A stretch of DNA of 64,000 nucleotides from Dyadobacter sp. MSC1_007 (GCF_023667495.1 NZ_JAMOZL010000012.1:62001-126000); one strand, 5' to 3'; shown: positions 1-8,740, counted from the first letter of the stretch. Program-made: numbers and translations. The notes: generated by a model from the letters alone, not told the origin.

Positions 1-296
1 GACAGGGCCTGTTTGTAATTTAAAACTTTACTGACAGTCCCTTTGTCGCCGTAAGCCTGGGCAAGGTCGGCCGGTTTATATCCGAAATCCTCCATTCTGA
101 TCTTGATCATTTCAATAGGATCGATTTCGGGGAGCGTGCCATGCGCCTTTTCATATTCTGTGATCAGATGTACCAGTAATAACTTCTCTTTATGCTCATC
201 CGATCCTTTTGGAGCATATTTTAAGGCCTCGTATCGGACGAGTGCATTTTGATAGTCAGTTTCATTCTCGATCAGATACCATTGTTGCTTTTCCAT
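1..296 (-). CDS. higA: HigA-type antitoxin, partial (runs off the window start)
   Basis: Likely antitoxin of a host-inhibition-of-growth pair. It would bind and neutralise HigB and repress the shared promoter through a C-terminal helix-turn-helix. The visible part starts at ATG (294-296) and reads about 98 codons before the window edge; the helix-turn-helix begins near residue 80 (IKIRMEDFGYKPADLAQAYG). It starts 12 bases after the higB stop, in the toxin-first order usual for higBA. The C-terminus lies outside the window. Family assignment rests on gene order plus the helix-turn-helix, not on a search. Confidence 0.75.
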   Translation of the reverse strand, partial: MEKQQWYLIENETDYQNALVRYEALKYAPKGSDEHKEKLLLVHLITEYEKAHGTLPEIDPIEMIKIRMEDFGYKPADLAQAYGDKGTVSKVLNYKQAL

Positions 297-308
297 AATA
301 TCGTTGAT

Positions 309-602
309 TTAGATTGTTGCCGCGTCGACGCGGTCGTATTCTTCATGTGTACCTATAAATCTCACTTCTACCAATCCATCGACATAATCTATTTCAACGA
401 TGAGACGGTATTTGTTGCCCGTAATTTTGAACCGAGCTCTTCGGCCCTTGATGATCTTTGCGGTCGGAAAATCATGCAAAACATCAGCATTTTTCTTCCA
501 TTCAGCTTGCTCAACAATGTAAGTCCACACCCTTAGGCTCTTTCCAGCGTCAGCGTGTTTTGATGCGAACTGGCTCAACTTTAAACTATAAATGATTTTC
601 AT
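309..602 (-). CDS. higB: HigB-type mRNA interferase toxin
   Basis: 97-residue RelE-superfamily toxin of the HigB type, expected to cleave mRNA on the ribosome when not bound by HigA. The length is normal for the family. The N-terminus (MKIIYSLKLSQFASKHADAG), a basic central stretch (KIIKGRRARFKITGNKYRL) and the C-terminal VRFIGTHEEYDRVDA segment are characteristic: the basic residues and the TH-x-EYD ending correspond to the RNA-contacting region of HigB. It is cotranscribed with the antitoxin gene 12 bases downstream, and a good promoter with an inverted repeat lies 63-93 bases upstream of its ATG. Confidence 0.85.
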   Translation of the reverse strand: MKIIYSLKLSQFASKHADAGKSLRVWTYIVEQAEWKKNADVLHDFPTAKIIKGRRARFKITGNKYRLIVEIDYVDGLVEVRFIGTHEEYDRVDAATI

Positions 603-664
603 GAGATAAATGCGAACACCTTCTCATAGCTGCAACCTGTGATCAATGCCGACATTATCGTTTA

Positions 665-695
665 CAAAGATATAAAAAGTTGGTAAATTGCCAAC
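665..695 (-). promoter_or_regulatory. higBA promoter and candidate HigA operator
   Basis: On the minus strand a -33 TTG (692-694), a 19-base spacer and a -7 element TATCTTTG (665-672) match the Bacteroidota consensus TTG-N19-TAnnTTTG exactly. An inverted repeat with arms GTTGG (679-683) and CCAAC (691-695) covers the -33 element and spacer, where a repressor would block polymerase. The half-site TTGCCAAC (688-695) recurs at 753-760. HigA autorepression is known for the family; binding here is inferred. I see nothing else in the 603-903 gap. Confidence 0.6.
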
Positions 696-903
696 ATCTT
701 CAAGTTCGATATTTGCAGCATACGACTCTAAGAAATTGGGAAAATAGGTGATTTGCCAACTTTCGGCCTAAACCAATTAGCCACCGGCTCAAATGCATTT
801 TCATCAGTCCAAACCAGTTTTCTGTCAGCTCATCCGCTGTTTCCGGCAGCCGGGGAGAAAAGCCCTTTCGACAGGTAGTTTTTTGTGAGAGTTTTGTGGG
901 GTT

Positions 904-1548
904 ATGAATCGTGTAATTATCACCTTACTGGCTCTGTTACTGTCTGTTAATGCTGTGTTTTCGCAGGATGGGTGGAAGTATGCGGCCGGTAGGAATGGCA
1001 TTAAAGTGTATTCCAAGACGGTTGCGGATTCAAAGATCAAGGCGATGAAAGCGGAATGCGTGCTGGACGCGGATGTGGAGGAGATTTTAGCATTGCTGAT
1101 GGACGTGAAAGCGGCGGAAAGGTGGGTTTGTCACACCAAATCGTGTTCATTGATCAGAAAGGTGTCTGACTCGGAAATGTATTATCATACGGAAGTAAGC
1201 CTGCCCTGGCCGCTCGACAACCGCGATTTTGTGACGCATTTAAAGGTAGTGAGAGACGCGCGTTCGGGCACTGTGCTTGTGGATGCGCCCGCTGTTCCGG
1301 GCATAATGCCTGCGCGGGACGGCGTGGTGCGGATTAGTCATTCCAAAAATCAGTGGATTTTAAAGCCTGTCGGAGGCGGCAAAACGCACATCGAATACAC
1401 ATTACAGGTCGATCCCGGCGGTCACATTCCGGCGCATGTCGTGAATATGTTTGCGTGCCGTGCACCCATCGAAACGTTTGGAAATATGCGGAAGGAACTG
1501 CAATCGAGGAAGCGCAGAAAAGCTCAAATGCAGCTGAATCATCCTTAG
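904..1548 (+). CDS. Exported START-domain lipid-binding-like protein
   Basis: 214 residues with an N-terminal signal peptide (cleavage probably after NAVFSQ, about residue 21), then a START-like fold (about 25-200) beginning GWKYAAGRNGIKVYSK. The pattern ISHSKNQWILKP and the HIEYTLQVDPGGHIPAHVVN stretch near the C-terminus are typical of bacterial START proteins, which bind hydrophobic ligands in a helix-grip pocket. The ligand cannot be told. It stands alone, with no operon partner; the C-terminus is basic (RKRRK). Start chosen at the ATG directly before the signal peptide. Confidence 0.75.
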   Translation: MNRVIITLLALLLSVNAVFSQDGWKYAAGRNGIKVYSKTVADSKIKAMKAECVLDADVEEILALLMDVKAAERWVCHTKSCSLIRKVSDSEMYYHTEVSLPWPLDNRDFVTHLKVVRDARSGTVLVDAPAVPGIMPARDGVVRISHSKNQWILKPVGGGKTHIEYTLQVDPGGHIPAHVVNMFACRAPIETFGNMRKELQSRKRRKAQMQLNHP

Positions 1549-1686
1549 TCTGGCGGGAAAAGGTCGATTGTCATGTCCTGGCATGTATTTTTTGAGATTT
1601 TTTATAACTTATTTATTAAATTGGCATGTCAGGGACACTGCTCGAAACCAGCGGACGTGTAACCGGACTTCAATCAATAAATCACC

Positions 1687-1923
1687 ATGGGAAAGGGAAA
1701 AGATCTTTTTGGGCATTTCAACGATCTGGCAAAAGAAAAAGGGCCGGGCAGTGAAGAAAGCAAATATGCAGGGATATTATTTCAGGCCCTGCTGATGTTT
1801 GGCGAGCGAAAAACGTTCGAATTGCTGGAAGAAGCCGATGAAAAAGGCAAAAAACTCAAACTCGAATATCACCCCGCTTCCAGAAATGACTCGTCGCATC
1901 CGAGCGGTATTAAGCTGGTGTAG
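1687..1923 (+). CDS. Small hypothetical protein
   Basis: A 78-residue, strongly charged open frame (many Lys and Glu; GKGKDLFGHFNDLAKEKGPG near the N-terminus) with no signal peptide, membrane segment or recognised domain. It reads in the same direction as the response regulator 113 bases downstream, but the gap argues against tight coupling. Amphipathic helical character (ALLMFGERKTFELLEEADEK) makes it a believable protein rather than noise. I do not recognise a family, and the call rests only on composition and open length. Confidence 0.45.
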   Translation: MGKGKDLFGHFNDLAKEKGPGSEESKYAGILFQALLMFGERKTFELLEEADEKGKKLKLEYHPASRNDSSHPSGIKLV

Positions 1924-2036
1924 ACGCGAGATAAGTTACCCGATCGTACAGGCCAATGCGTGGCTGGTCAAATTTTCGGCTGCATTGGTGTAAGACTGAT
2001 TGTATTTTCGCGCGTTTCAGGTAATATGCGGCACAA

Positions 2037-2759
2037 ATGATCAAATGTGCGATAATCGATGACGAACCGCTGGCCAGGGAAGGTCTTGCCGGTTACGTAA
2101 AAGAGGTGGATTTTCTGACGCTTACCGGTGTTTGCGCAAACCCTGTCGAGCTGATGAGCCTGATGGACCGCGAGCCCGTGGACCTGATATTCCTCGACAT
2201 TCAAATGCCGAAAATGAATGGGATCGATTTCCTTAAAATCGTACAGAATCCGCCGATTGTGGTTATCACGACGGCCTATCCCAGTTACGCTTTGGAAGGT
2301 TTTCAGCTCAATGTGCTGGATTATCTGTTGAAACCCATCACATTCGACCGGTTTTTCAAATCGGCGGGGAAGGCCAGGGATTACCACCGGCTACTCACCA
2401 AACCGGCTTCTCAGAACGCCGAAACGGAGGATTATTTTTTTGTCAAATGTGGCAGCAAGTATGAAAAGATCCTGTTCGACGACATTCTTTACATTGAAGG
2501 GCTTCAAAACTATGTGACGATCCATTCCAGAAAAGGCAAATACGTTACCCTGTTAAATCTAAAACATCTCGAACAGACCCTGGCTAACCGACGATTTATC
2601 CGCGTCCACAAGTCGTTTATCGTTTCGGTAAGCAAGATCGAAGGGATCGAGGGTAACGAAATTTTCATACAACCGCACCGGATTCCCATTAGCCGCAATT
2701 ACCGCGAACAGGTGATTGAACAAGTGGTGAATAGCAAATTGTTGGATAAAAACCGCTGA
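2037..2759 (+). CDS. LytTR-family response regulator (orphan)
   Basis: 240 residues. Receiver domain at 1-120 with the acidic pair D8/D9, phospho-acceptor D54 (FLDIQMP), T78/T79 and K99. A LytTR DNA-binding domain at about 135-235 carries IEGLQNYVTIHSRKGKY and the RFIRVHKSFIVSVSKIEGIE signature. Such regulators normally pair with a LytS-type kinase and bind paired imperfect repeats upstream of targets. No kinase gene is adjacent, so the partner must be elsewhere; it is a close relative of the paired LytTR regulator at 22172-22957. It converges with the next gene, only 13 bases apart. Confidence 0.9.
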   Translation: MIKCAIIDDEPLAREGLAGYVKEVDFLTLTGVCANPVELMSLMDREPVDLIFLDIQMPKMNGIDFLKIVQNPPIVVITTAYPSYALEGFQLNVLDYLLKPITFDRFFKSAGKARDYHRLLTKPASQNAETEDYFFVKCGSKYEKILFDDILYIEGLQNYVTIHSRKGKYVTLLNLKHLEQTLANRRFIRVHKSFIVSVSKIEGIEGNEIFIQPHRIPISRNYREQVIEQVVNSKLLDKNR

Positions 2760-2772
2760 TGCTGACTTCATT

Positions 2773-3894
2773 TCAGGGTATTTGGAAGGCGATTTCAGTA
2801 TAGCGACCTTCCGTACGGACTGGCCTTTTGCTTCTAATATCGCGATCAAACGGGCGTTTCAGGCTGTTTCCGGCAAGGTCTTCCAGTCGGTTTTCAATTT
2901 GCAGGACATATTTACCCGGTTGCCAGGGATGCTCCGGCTCAAATGCGCATTGAGTTTCCTCCATAACAGTACTCCATTTTCCACTGACAGTCGCTCCCGA
3001 TGCATTTTTAATCGAAAACACCTCTTGCAGCAAACCATAATCCAGCGACTCACCGAAAATAATTATAAGACGTTGGCTGGTGGCTTTTTTGGGAATGCCG
3101 AGCTTCCAGCGAGTCGGAACGGGCGACAAATTATCCTTGCCGGTGGTTACAAATGACTTTTCGAAAGATTTGGAAAGATGTGCACCACGCGTATCCTGCC
3201 AATCCTGCGATACCATTATTTTGTATTGCGATCCTCGCTGCATGGGTGTACCGAGTCGCTGGTTAGGTTGCAGGTCGCGCTTGATCCGTCCGGGATCGAG
3301 CCATAAGGTGAGCTTGGTCCGGTCGGCATTCCAAAGCTCGGGTTGCAGGTCCAAAAATGCACCGGAAACGGTGTCTTTGCCATTTTTAAGCAGTGTTACG
3401 TATTTACCGGATTGCCCCTCCCGCATGGATCTGGAAAAGTACAAGTGGATTTTTAGCAGGTTTTCGGGCAAAGTGTCGCCGCTGGGATAGACAGAGGTCA
3501 ACTCAGGCCTGTCAGTGGCATTTACCGCAGGTATTTCAAAGCTGCCCACACGCCTGCCGCGCACCCACACGCCATAATGCAGCCCGTGTGTGAAGGGTAT
3601 CAGTGGAGAAAACCGGATCTCCCGATCACCGTTTTCATAGTTGCCAAAAATAGCGGTCGAACTGTCGGTTTTTAACAGCCTTACTCCCACCAATGCGGGT
3701 ATCGAATCATCGGGAACGTCGCCAACCAGGTCTTTGGGAATACTTACCGACATTGCTTTCTCGTCACGCCATTCAACCCGTAAAACTTCGTCTTTCGACC
3801 GGCAGGAAATTATAAGGCACACAAAAAAAGTCAGGCCGAAGAATAGGTTCGGCCTGACCGTGTTAAACGCTGTCTTTTTACAAATATCTTTCAC
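2773..3894 (-). CDS. Ig-like domain lipoprotein
   Basis: Secreted surface or periplasmic lipoprotein of about 373 residues. I place the start at GTG (3892-3894): this gives a basic N-terminus, a hydrophobic segment (LFFGLTFFVCLIIS) and a lipobox cysteine before RSKDE. The longer ATG frame reaching 3957 would overlap the upstream gene by 80 bases and bury the lipobox. Two to three beta-sandwich repeats of the bacterial Ig-like/SbsA type follow, seen in the phrases PENLLKIHLYFSRSMREG and KYVLQIENRLEDLAGNSL. It overlaps the preceding gene by 17 bases, so the two are probably cotranscribed. Function unknown; probably binding or structural. Confidence 0.7.
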   Translation of the reverse strand: MKDICKKTAFNTVRPNLFFGLTFFVCLIISCRSKDEVLRVEWRDEKAMSVSIPKDLVGDVPDDSIPALVGVRLLKTDSSTAIFGNYENGDREIRFSPLIPFTHGLHYGVWVRGRRVGSFEIPAVNATDRPELTSVYPSGDTLPENLLKIHLYFSRSMREGQSGKYVTLLKNGKDTVSGAFLDLQPELWNADRTKLTLWLDPGRIKRDLQPNQRLGTPMQRGSQYKIMVSQDWQDTRGAHLSKSFEKSFVTTGKDNLSPVPTRWKLGIPKKATSQRLIIIFGESLDYGLLQEVFSIKNASGATVSGKWSTVMEETQCAFEPEHPWQPGKYVLQIENRLEDLAGNSLKRPFDRDIRSKRPVRTEGRYTEIAFQIP

Positions 3895-4984
3895 TGGAAA
3901 TCCACAAATCGAGGCTGCCGTTGGACCGGCGTTGTAGCAAAACCATTCGGGTGTCATCGAGCTTGTCCAACTGAACTACATTCGTAACCGGCAGGGAAAC
4001 GAAATCGACCCCGGCCGTTGCAAAATTTTCTTCAACCGGAGTAGTCAGTGATCCCTGGTAGGCTTCAATGCTTTTGTATTTTACCTTGAACACCGGCCGG
4101 GCGGAATTGGCCATCATCAGGAACGACTCACCGCCTTTGGTCATCGTCACCATATCGACGGGTGAATTGCCGCTGCCCATTTCGGCAACAGTCCGTCCCT
4201 TCACATGCGTGCCTGGCTTCAATTCGTCCATGGGGAACAATACCAGCGGTGTGCAGGTATAACTTGCTACCAGGTACTTCTTTCCTTTAATTTCGGCCGT
4301 GGTGAATGTCCGGATCGGGGCGAGGGTTTCATACTTGCCGTGAGCCGCATGGTATATTTCCAAGGTTGCCTGGTCCTGTTTATCCGAAAACGGAAATGGA
4401 ATACTGCGGAATGTCGAAGCGAATTCCTGACCTGCGAGGCCGCTCACGAGCACCTTACCATCTGCAAAACCAATATCAGAAATCGCTGCAACCCGGACGG
4501 AATTGCCTCTTTTATCCTTCGCGTCTTCAGCGGGGGCATTGTTGAGTGCCAGACTGCTGAATGCCACGTTTTTGGTATTAACCGGCTGGATTTTGTCACC
4601 ATCGATTTTCAGGATCACCGGCGTGCCGTCACTGTGCTGTACGGCGCAGTAAATGCTTTTGGAAGCCGGGTTGACGGCAATATCCTGAATAGTGATATTT
4701 TGAACTTCCGTGCCGAGTAGTGCGGCAATTTTCTGATCCAAATTCTTGATTTCTACAGGGGCCGTCTGGCTGGCCGTTGCGTCCTTGGTATCGATCGCGA
4801 AAACGGTTGCGCTTTTTGAATCACCAACCAATAGCACGCCATCAGGGCCGAATGCAAGGCCGCTGATAGATTTGATCGCGGGTGTGCCGACCACCATCCC
4901 ATACTTTCCGCGGGTTGTGCGGGTGGTATTCGCCAGGAGCATGAGCCCAGCCAGCGCCACCATGAGGAAATAGATCTTTTTCAT
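3878..4984 (-). CDS. Secreted beta-propeller-like protein, function unknown
   Basis: 368 residues with a signal peptide (MKKIYFLMVALAGLMLLANT). It has repeated short strand motifs of the NHL/SMP-30 kind: SGLAFGPDGVLLVGDSKSA, IQDIAVNPASKSIYCAV, ISDIGFADGKVLVSGLAG, KKYLVASYTCTPLVLFP. These suggest a six- or seven-bladed propeller in the periplasm. No catalytic motif can be read. The downstream Ig-like lipoprotein gene starts inside its 3' end, making a two-gene unit. An alternative is a PQQ-like or quinoprotein-associated scaffold; I cannot choose. Confidence 0.65.
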   Translation of the reverse strand: MKKIYFLMVALAGLMLLANTTRTTRGKYGMVVGTPAIKSISGLAFGPDGVLLVGDSKSATVFAIDTKDATASQTAPVEIKNLDQKIAALLGTEVQNITIQDIAVNPASKSIYCAVQHSDGTPVILKIDGDKIQPVNTKNVAFSSLALNNAPAEDAKDKRGNSVRVAAISDIGFADGKVLVSGLAGQEFASTFRSIPFPFSDKQDQATLEIYHAAHGKYETLAPIRTFTTAEIKGKKYLVASYTCTPLVLFPMDELKPGTHVKGRTVAEMGSGNSPVDMVTMTKGGESFLMMANSARPVFKVKYKSIEAYQGSLTTPVEENFATAGVDFVSLPVTNVVQLDKLDDTRMVLLQRRSNGSLDLWISSERYL

Positions 4985-5168
4985 CGTTTTATGAGCGTTT
5001 AATGCGTTGAATATGAATGTGCTGTGCCGATATTAGTGTATTCTTGAAAAGTACATACAATGTCCGTCCTACCGTTGATCGAAGCCTTATTTAAATGAAA
5101 AAAAGATTAAAAGCAGGCCTAAACCAGAATTCTGAAAACAAAAAGTTGAAAATTCGCGTTGGAATTTA

Positions 5169-6470
5169 ATGCAGGCATTTCTTTTTCGGGCCTGTTACAA
5201 TCGCATGAATATTAGTCCTTATCAGGTTAAAAAAATAAGAAGAGTTGTTGCGGTGTTAATGGCCGCTGCCATCACAGGGGTTTTATCGGCGCTGGTGGCC
5301 GACACACTCAAAGTTATTACAGAGCATTACGAGTCAATTTTTCTCGAAAATCTGCACCATAACCGCTATCTGATCTTTATTATCCCACTCATTGGGCTCA
5401 CGACCATTCAGATGCTGCGGTATTTCCTTTTTCGCAATAAAGCCAACAAGGGGATCAAGGAGGTTTTGGATACCATTAATAAAAACGGAAATACGCTTCC
5501 TGCCTACAAAATTCCGTCGCATTATTTCAACGGGTTGCTGACCGTCATCTTTGGTGGTTCAACGGGTATCGAGGTTTCGACGGTGGTTTCTACTGCCGCT
5601 ATCGGTGCATTATCCAGCAGGAAAGTGAGTTACTTGCGCAAGTACCGTACCGACCTCGTATGCGCGGGCCTGGCGGCAGGTGTAACGGCTCTTTTCAATG
5701 CGCCTATTGCCGGATTTCTGTTCGCATTTGAGGTATTTACAAAAAGAAGGAGCAAACTCCACACAGCGAGCGTCATTACGGCGGTCATCGCTTCTTATCT
5801 GCTGACGCGCTTCTTTTTTTACAAACAGGTATTCGAATTCAACGTTACTGGATGGCGTTCGGAGGCATTTCCTTATATCGTTTTGCTTGGTGTGCTCGCA
5901 GGGATAAATTCAGCATATCTTACCAAAAGTGTGTTGTTCTTCAAAAAATTCTTTTCGTCTTTTCACAACGATTACATCCGGATCATCGGCGGCTCACTAA
6001 TCATTTCGACGCTGATTTTCTTCATGCCAAATCTTTACGGAGAAGGTTATGAGGGCATTAAGCACGTTTTCTTGCATGTTGACGCACCTTCGATCGCGCT
6101 ATTGCTTCCGCTGCTCGCGGTATTGTTACTGAAACCCATTGCAACTTCGGTAACGCTGGGTGCAGGTGGCGACGGCGGGGTGTTTGCGCCAAGTTTGTTC
6201 ATCGGTGCATTCCTCGGACTGATCGTTTCAATGATACTGAACCATTATTTCAACCTCGGACTGATCCCGGTCAATTTTGTGGTGATAGGAATGGCGGCGG
6301 TGCTTTCCGGGAGCATTCACGCACCGTTTACTTCTATATTTCTCGTTTGCGCGCTGGCCGACAACTATATATTGTTTATCCCGATCGTCGTCGCAAGCCT
6401 GATTTCCAAATGGGTGGCGTCGAAGATTTTGCCCTATTCGGTTTATACCTATAAGCCTAATCGGGCCTGA
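5169..6470 (+). CDS. ClC-family chloride channel or antiporter
   Basis: 433 residues, a polytopic membrane protein of the voltage-gated chloride channel family. Family motifs: GGSTGIEVST near residue 125, in the place of G-x-E-G-P and keeping the gating-glutamate position; NAPIAGFLFAFE near 180, the conserved helix; and GAGGDGGVFAPSLFIGAFLG near 333, the GxFxP anion-site loop. There are no C-terminal CBS domains, so it is the short bacterial form, likely a Cl-/H+ exchanger or fluoride/chloride channel. ATG codons at 5169 and 5205 are both possible; the later one (MNISPYQVKK) also fits. It converges with the nucleosidase gene, 3 bases apart. Confidence 0.88.
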   Translation: MQAFLFRACYNRMNISPYQVKKIRRVVAVLMAAAITGVLSALVADTLKVITEHYESIFLENLHHNRYLIFIIPLIGLTTIQMLRYFLFRNKANKGIKEVLDTINKNGNTLPAYKIPSHYFNGLLTVIFGGSTGIEVSTVVSTAAIGALSSRKVSYLRKYRTDLVCAGLAAGVTALFNAPIAGFLFAFEVFTKRRSKLHTASVITAVIASYLLTRFFFYKQVFEFNVTGWRSEAFPYIVLLGVLAGINSAYLTKSVLFFKKFFSSFHNDYIRIIGGSLIISTLIFFMPNLYGEGYEGIKHVFLHVDAPSIALLLPLLAVLLLKPIATSVTLGAGGDGGVFAPSLFIGAFLGLIVSMILNHYFNLGLIPVNFVVIGMAAVLSGSIHAPFTSIFLVCALADNYILFIPIVVASLISKWVASKILPYSVYTYKPNRA

Positions 6471-6473
6471 CGC

Positions 6474-7277
6474 TTACTTTTCAGCGATGACAGCCATCAC
6501 CAGTGTCGCGGCATTGTGCGCTGCGATGTCGTAAAACTGGTCCATATCGGCCTTGGCTTTTTGATTCGCTTTGTCGCTGAGGCTACGAATGATCAGAAAC
6601 GGTACATTTTGCTGGTAGCAGGTCTGCGCAATGGCTGCACCTTCCATTTCCGTGGCTGCTGCTCCGAGGTCTTTCAGTAGTCGTTGCGTAGTTTTTTCGG
6701 AGGAAACAAACACGTCTCCGGTCACGATAATGCCCTTTTTTACCGAAGGAGTAAAACTGCCATTTTCCCTTTTTACTTTGGCAAGATTAAGATTCTTCGA
6801 AACCTGCATGGCTTTTAATACCAATGCGGAATCACATTGAAAGCTGGCCGGGTTTTCTTTTTGTGTAAATGGATTTTTAGTAGCCCAATAGTGCATTCCC
6901 TCGTCGTCCAACTGCCCGAAATCGTGGTAAGTTACCTTAGTTCCGATTACCAGATCTCCTGGTTCCAGACTGGGGTCGATGCCTCCTGCAATGCCTGAAA
7001 ACACAATTTCCCGTGGCTTGAAATGCTCGATCATCAGGATGGTTGTGATAGCCGCATTGACTTTTCCAACACCTGTTTGAGCCAGCACGACCTGCCTTCC
7101 CCTGAGCAAGCCTTTGGTAAAACGGACCTGGCTGATCACCGTATCTTTTTTGTTACTCATCTGGCTTTCAAGCAACACCAGTTCCGGCGGGAATGCGCCG
7201 AGGATGCCGGTAATGCTTTGCGCATTGGTTTTACAAATTGAAAATAATAGTAGGAGCGAGAGTAGTAGGTTTTTCAT
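6474..7277 (-). CDS. Exported 5'-methylthioadenosine/S-adenosylhomocysteine nucleosidase
   Basis: 267 residues. Phosphorylase-superfamily nucleosidase that hydrolyses the N-glycosidic bond of MTA or SAH to free adenine. The catalytic residues match those of E. coli Pfs: E32 in GAFPPELVLL, ribose-binding E212 in TEMEGAAIAQ, and acid D235 in IRSLSDKA. GIAGG (95-99) and VTGDVF (185-190) are also conserved. Unlike cytosolic Pfs it begins with a signal peptide ending CKTNAQ (about residue 20), so it should act in the periplasm. It follows the purine permease gene by 8 bases in one operon, which would let released adenine be imported. Confidence 0.85.
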   Translation of the reverse strand: MKNLLLSLLLLFSICKTNAQSITGILGAFPPELVLLESQMSNKKDTVISQVRFTKGLLRGRQVVLAQTGVGKVNAAITTILMIEHFKPREIVFSGIAGGIDPSLEPGDLVIGTKVTYHDFGQLDDEGMHYWATKNPFTQKENPASFQCDSALVLKAMQVSKNLNLAKVKRENGSFTPSVKKGIIVTGDVFVSSEKTTQRLLKDLGAAATEMEGAAIAQTCYQQNVPFLIIRSLSDKANQKAKADMDQFYDIAAHNAATLVMAVIAEK

Positions 7278-7285
7278 GAATATGG

Positions 7286-8584
7286 TTAAAAAATCAGCGC
7301 CAGAATGGCGAAAATATCGATAATGATGAGTGCAAGGCTAATTTCCCGAAACTTGCCCGTCGCAATCTGCAAGACCGTCCAGCTCAGGAAACCCCAGATA
7401 ATGCCTTGCGTAATGGAGTAGGTAAACGGAATGAGCACCATCGCAAGAAATGCCGGAAATGCTTCGGAAAGCTGGTTCCAGTTGATCCGCACGACGGGTT
7501 TCATCATAAAAACACCAACGAGAACCAGTGCCGGTGCAGTGGCAATGGTGGGCACAGCGCTCAGCAATGGGGATAGGAACAGAAAGGGAAGGAACAAAAA
7601 TGCCCCGGTAATGGCCGTGAGGCCGGTTTTGCCCCCTTGTTCAATTCCCACGGCTGATTCTATATAAGCTGTGCCGGGGCTGCTTCCGGTGAGGCCTGCA
7701 ATAGTGGTGGAAAATGCATCGACGATCAACGACTTTCGGATGTTGCGCGGTTCGCCGTTTTCGTCGAGCAGATTGGCGGCTTCGGCAAGGCCAACAAAAG
7801 TGGACAAGCTGTCGAACATATCCGTAAATACAAATGCCAGGATGATGGGCGCAAGGCTCCATTTCAGCGAATTAACCAGATCCAGTTCGAAAAGTAGACT
7901 GAAATCAGGGCTGGCGATGATATTTTGGATCGTGATAACCGGCACGCTGCCACCCCACCAGCGACCGATCGGCCAGGCGAGGAGACTGGTGATGACGATG
8001 CCTGTCAAAATGCTGCCTTTTACATTACGAATGAGCAAAATGACGGTTATGGCCAGTCCCGCAATGAATGTCAGGGTTGGGGCGCTTAGTTTGCCCAGGC
8101 TGACCATCGTGGCCGGGCTGGCGACGATAAAGCCTGCATTCGCAAAGCCTATCATTGTAATAAATAACCCAATACCAGCCGCAATGGCAAAACGCAATGG
8201 TTTCGGGATCGCTTTGACGATATAAGACCGGATATTAAAAACCGAAAGCAGCAGAAAGAAAATGCCCGACCAGAACACCGTGCCGAGCGCGACCTGCCAG
8301 GGTAATTTGTCCGTTAGAACGGCTGTGAAAGTAAAAAAGGCGTTCAGGCCCATTCCAGGCGCGACCAGGATGGGGTTATTGGCGTAAAGGCCCATCATCA
8401 GACTGCTAAAAAATGAAACCAGCACTGTGGCTGTCAATACAGCTGAGAAAGGCATACCTGTTTGGCTCAGGATCGAGGGATTTACCACAATAATGTAGGC
8501 AGTTGCCAGAAATGACGAGATGCCTGCGAGGATCTCAGTCGAAACGGAAACCTGGTCCTTTTTGAGCCCGGAGAAAGAAAACAT
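7286..8584 (-). CDS. NCS2-family purine permease (AzgA/PbuG type)
   Basis: 432 residues with about 12-14 membrane segments. The AzgA/AdeQ-type signature GTAYIESAVGIEQGGKTGL lies near residue 300, and NPSILSQTGMPFSAVLTATV near the N-terminus is also typical of adenine, guanine or hypoxanthine:proton symporters. It is the first gene of a two-gene operon with the exported nucleosidase, pointing to adenine as the likely substrate. A -7 element lies 18-25 bases upstream of its ATG. The leader is far too short for a purine riboswitch. Confidence 0.88.
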   Translation of the reverse strand: MFSFSGLKKDQVSVSTEILAGISSFLATAYIIVVNPSILSQTGMPFSAVLTATVLVSFFSSLMMGLYANNPILVAPGMGLNAFFTFTAVLTDKLPWQVALGTVFWSGIFFLLLSVFNIRSYIVKAIPKPLRFAIAAGIGLFITMIGFANAGFIVASPATMVSLGKLSAPTLTFIAGLAITVILLIRNVKGSILTGIVITSLLAWPIGRWWGGSVPVITIQNIIASPDFSLLFELDLVNSLKWSLAPIILAFVFTDMFDSLSTFVGLAEAANLLDENGEPRNIRKSLIVDAFSTTIAGLTGSSPGTAYIESAVGIEQGGKTGLTAITGAFLFLPFLFLSPLLSAVPTIATAPALVLVGVFMMKPVVRINWNQLSEAFPAFLAMVLIPFTYSITQGIIWGFLSWTVLQIATGKFREISLALIIIDIFAILALIF

Positions 8585-8601
8585 AATGTTTAGGTTTGTT
8601 T

Positions 8602-8609
8602 CAAATATA
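8602..8609 (-). promoter_or_regulatory. -7 promoter element of the permease-nucleosidase operon
   Basis: Minus-strand TATATTTG matches TAnnTTTG exactly, 18 bases before the permease ATG. I see no TTG at the proper -33 distance, so the promoter is weak or activator-dependent. Confidence 0.4.
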
Positions 8610-8668
8610 TTGATTTAAATCTATCTGGAAGGCTTATTTGTTCGAAGTAAGGGCAACAAGCTGGAAAA

Positions 8669-8701
8669 TTGGTCGTAGATATCAAGTAAGAGTAAACTTT
8701 G
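8669..8701 (+). promoter_or_regulatory. Candidate promoter of the secreted cytochrome c gene
   Basis: TTG (8669-8671), a 21-base spacer and TAAACTTTG (8693-8701), one base longer than the TAnnTTTG consensus. It overlaps the TTG codon at 8699, so that codon is unlikely to be a translation start. Confidence 0.35.
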
Positions 8702-8740
8702 CATTACTTTAAATTCCGTCATTCATATCCTGACCCATAC

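Noticed and set aside
3895..3957. N-terminal extension of the Ig-like lipoprotein to an ATG at 3957
   Set aside because: It would overlap the preceding gene by 80 bases and put the lipoprotein signal in the interior; GTG at 3894 fits better.
8585..8698. Purine riboswitch before the purine permease gene
   Set aside because: The -7 element is only 18 bases from the ATG, which leaves no room for an aptamer.
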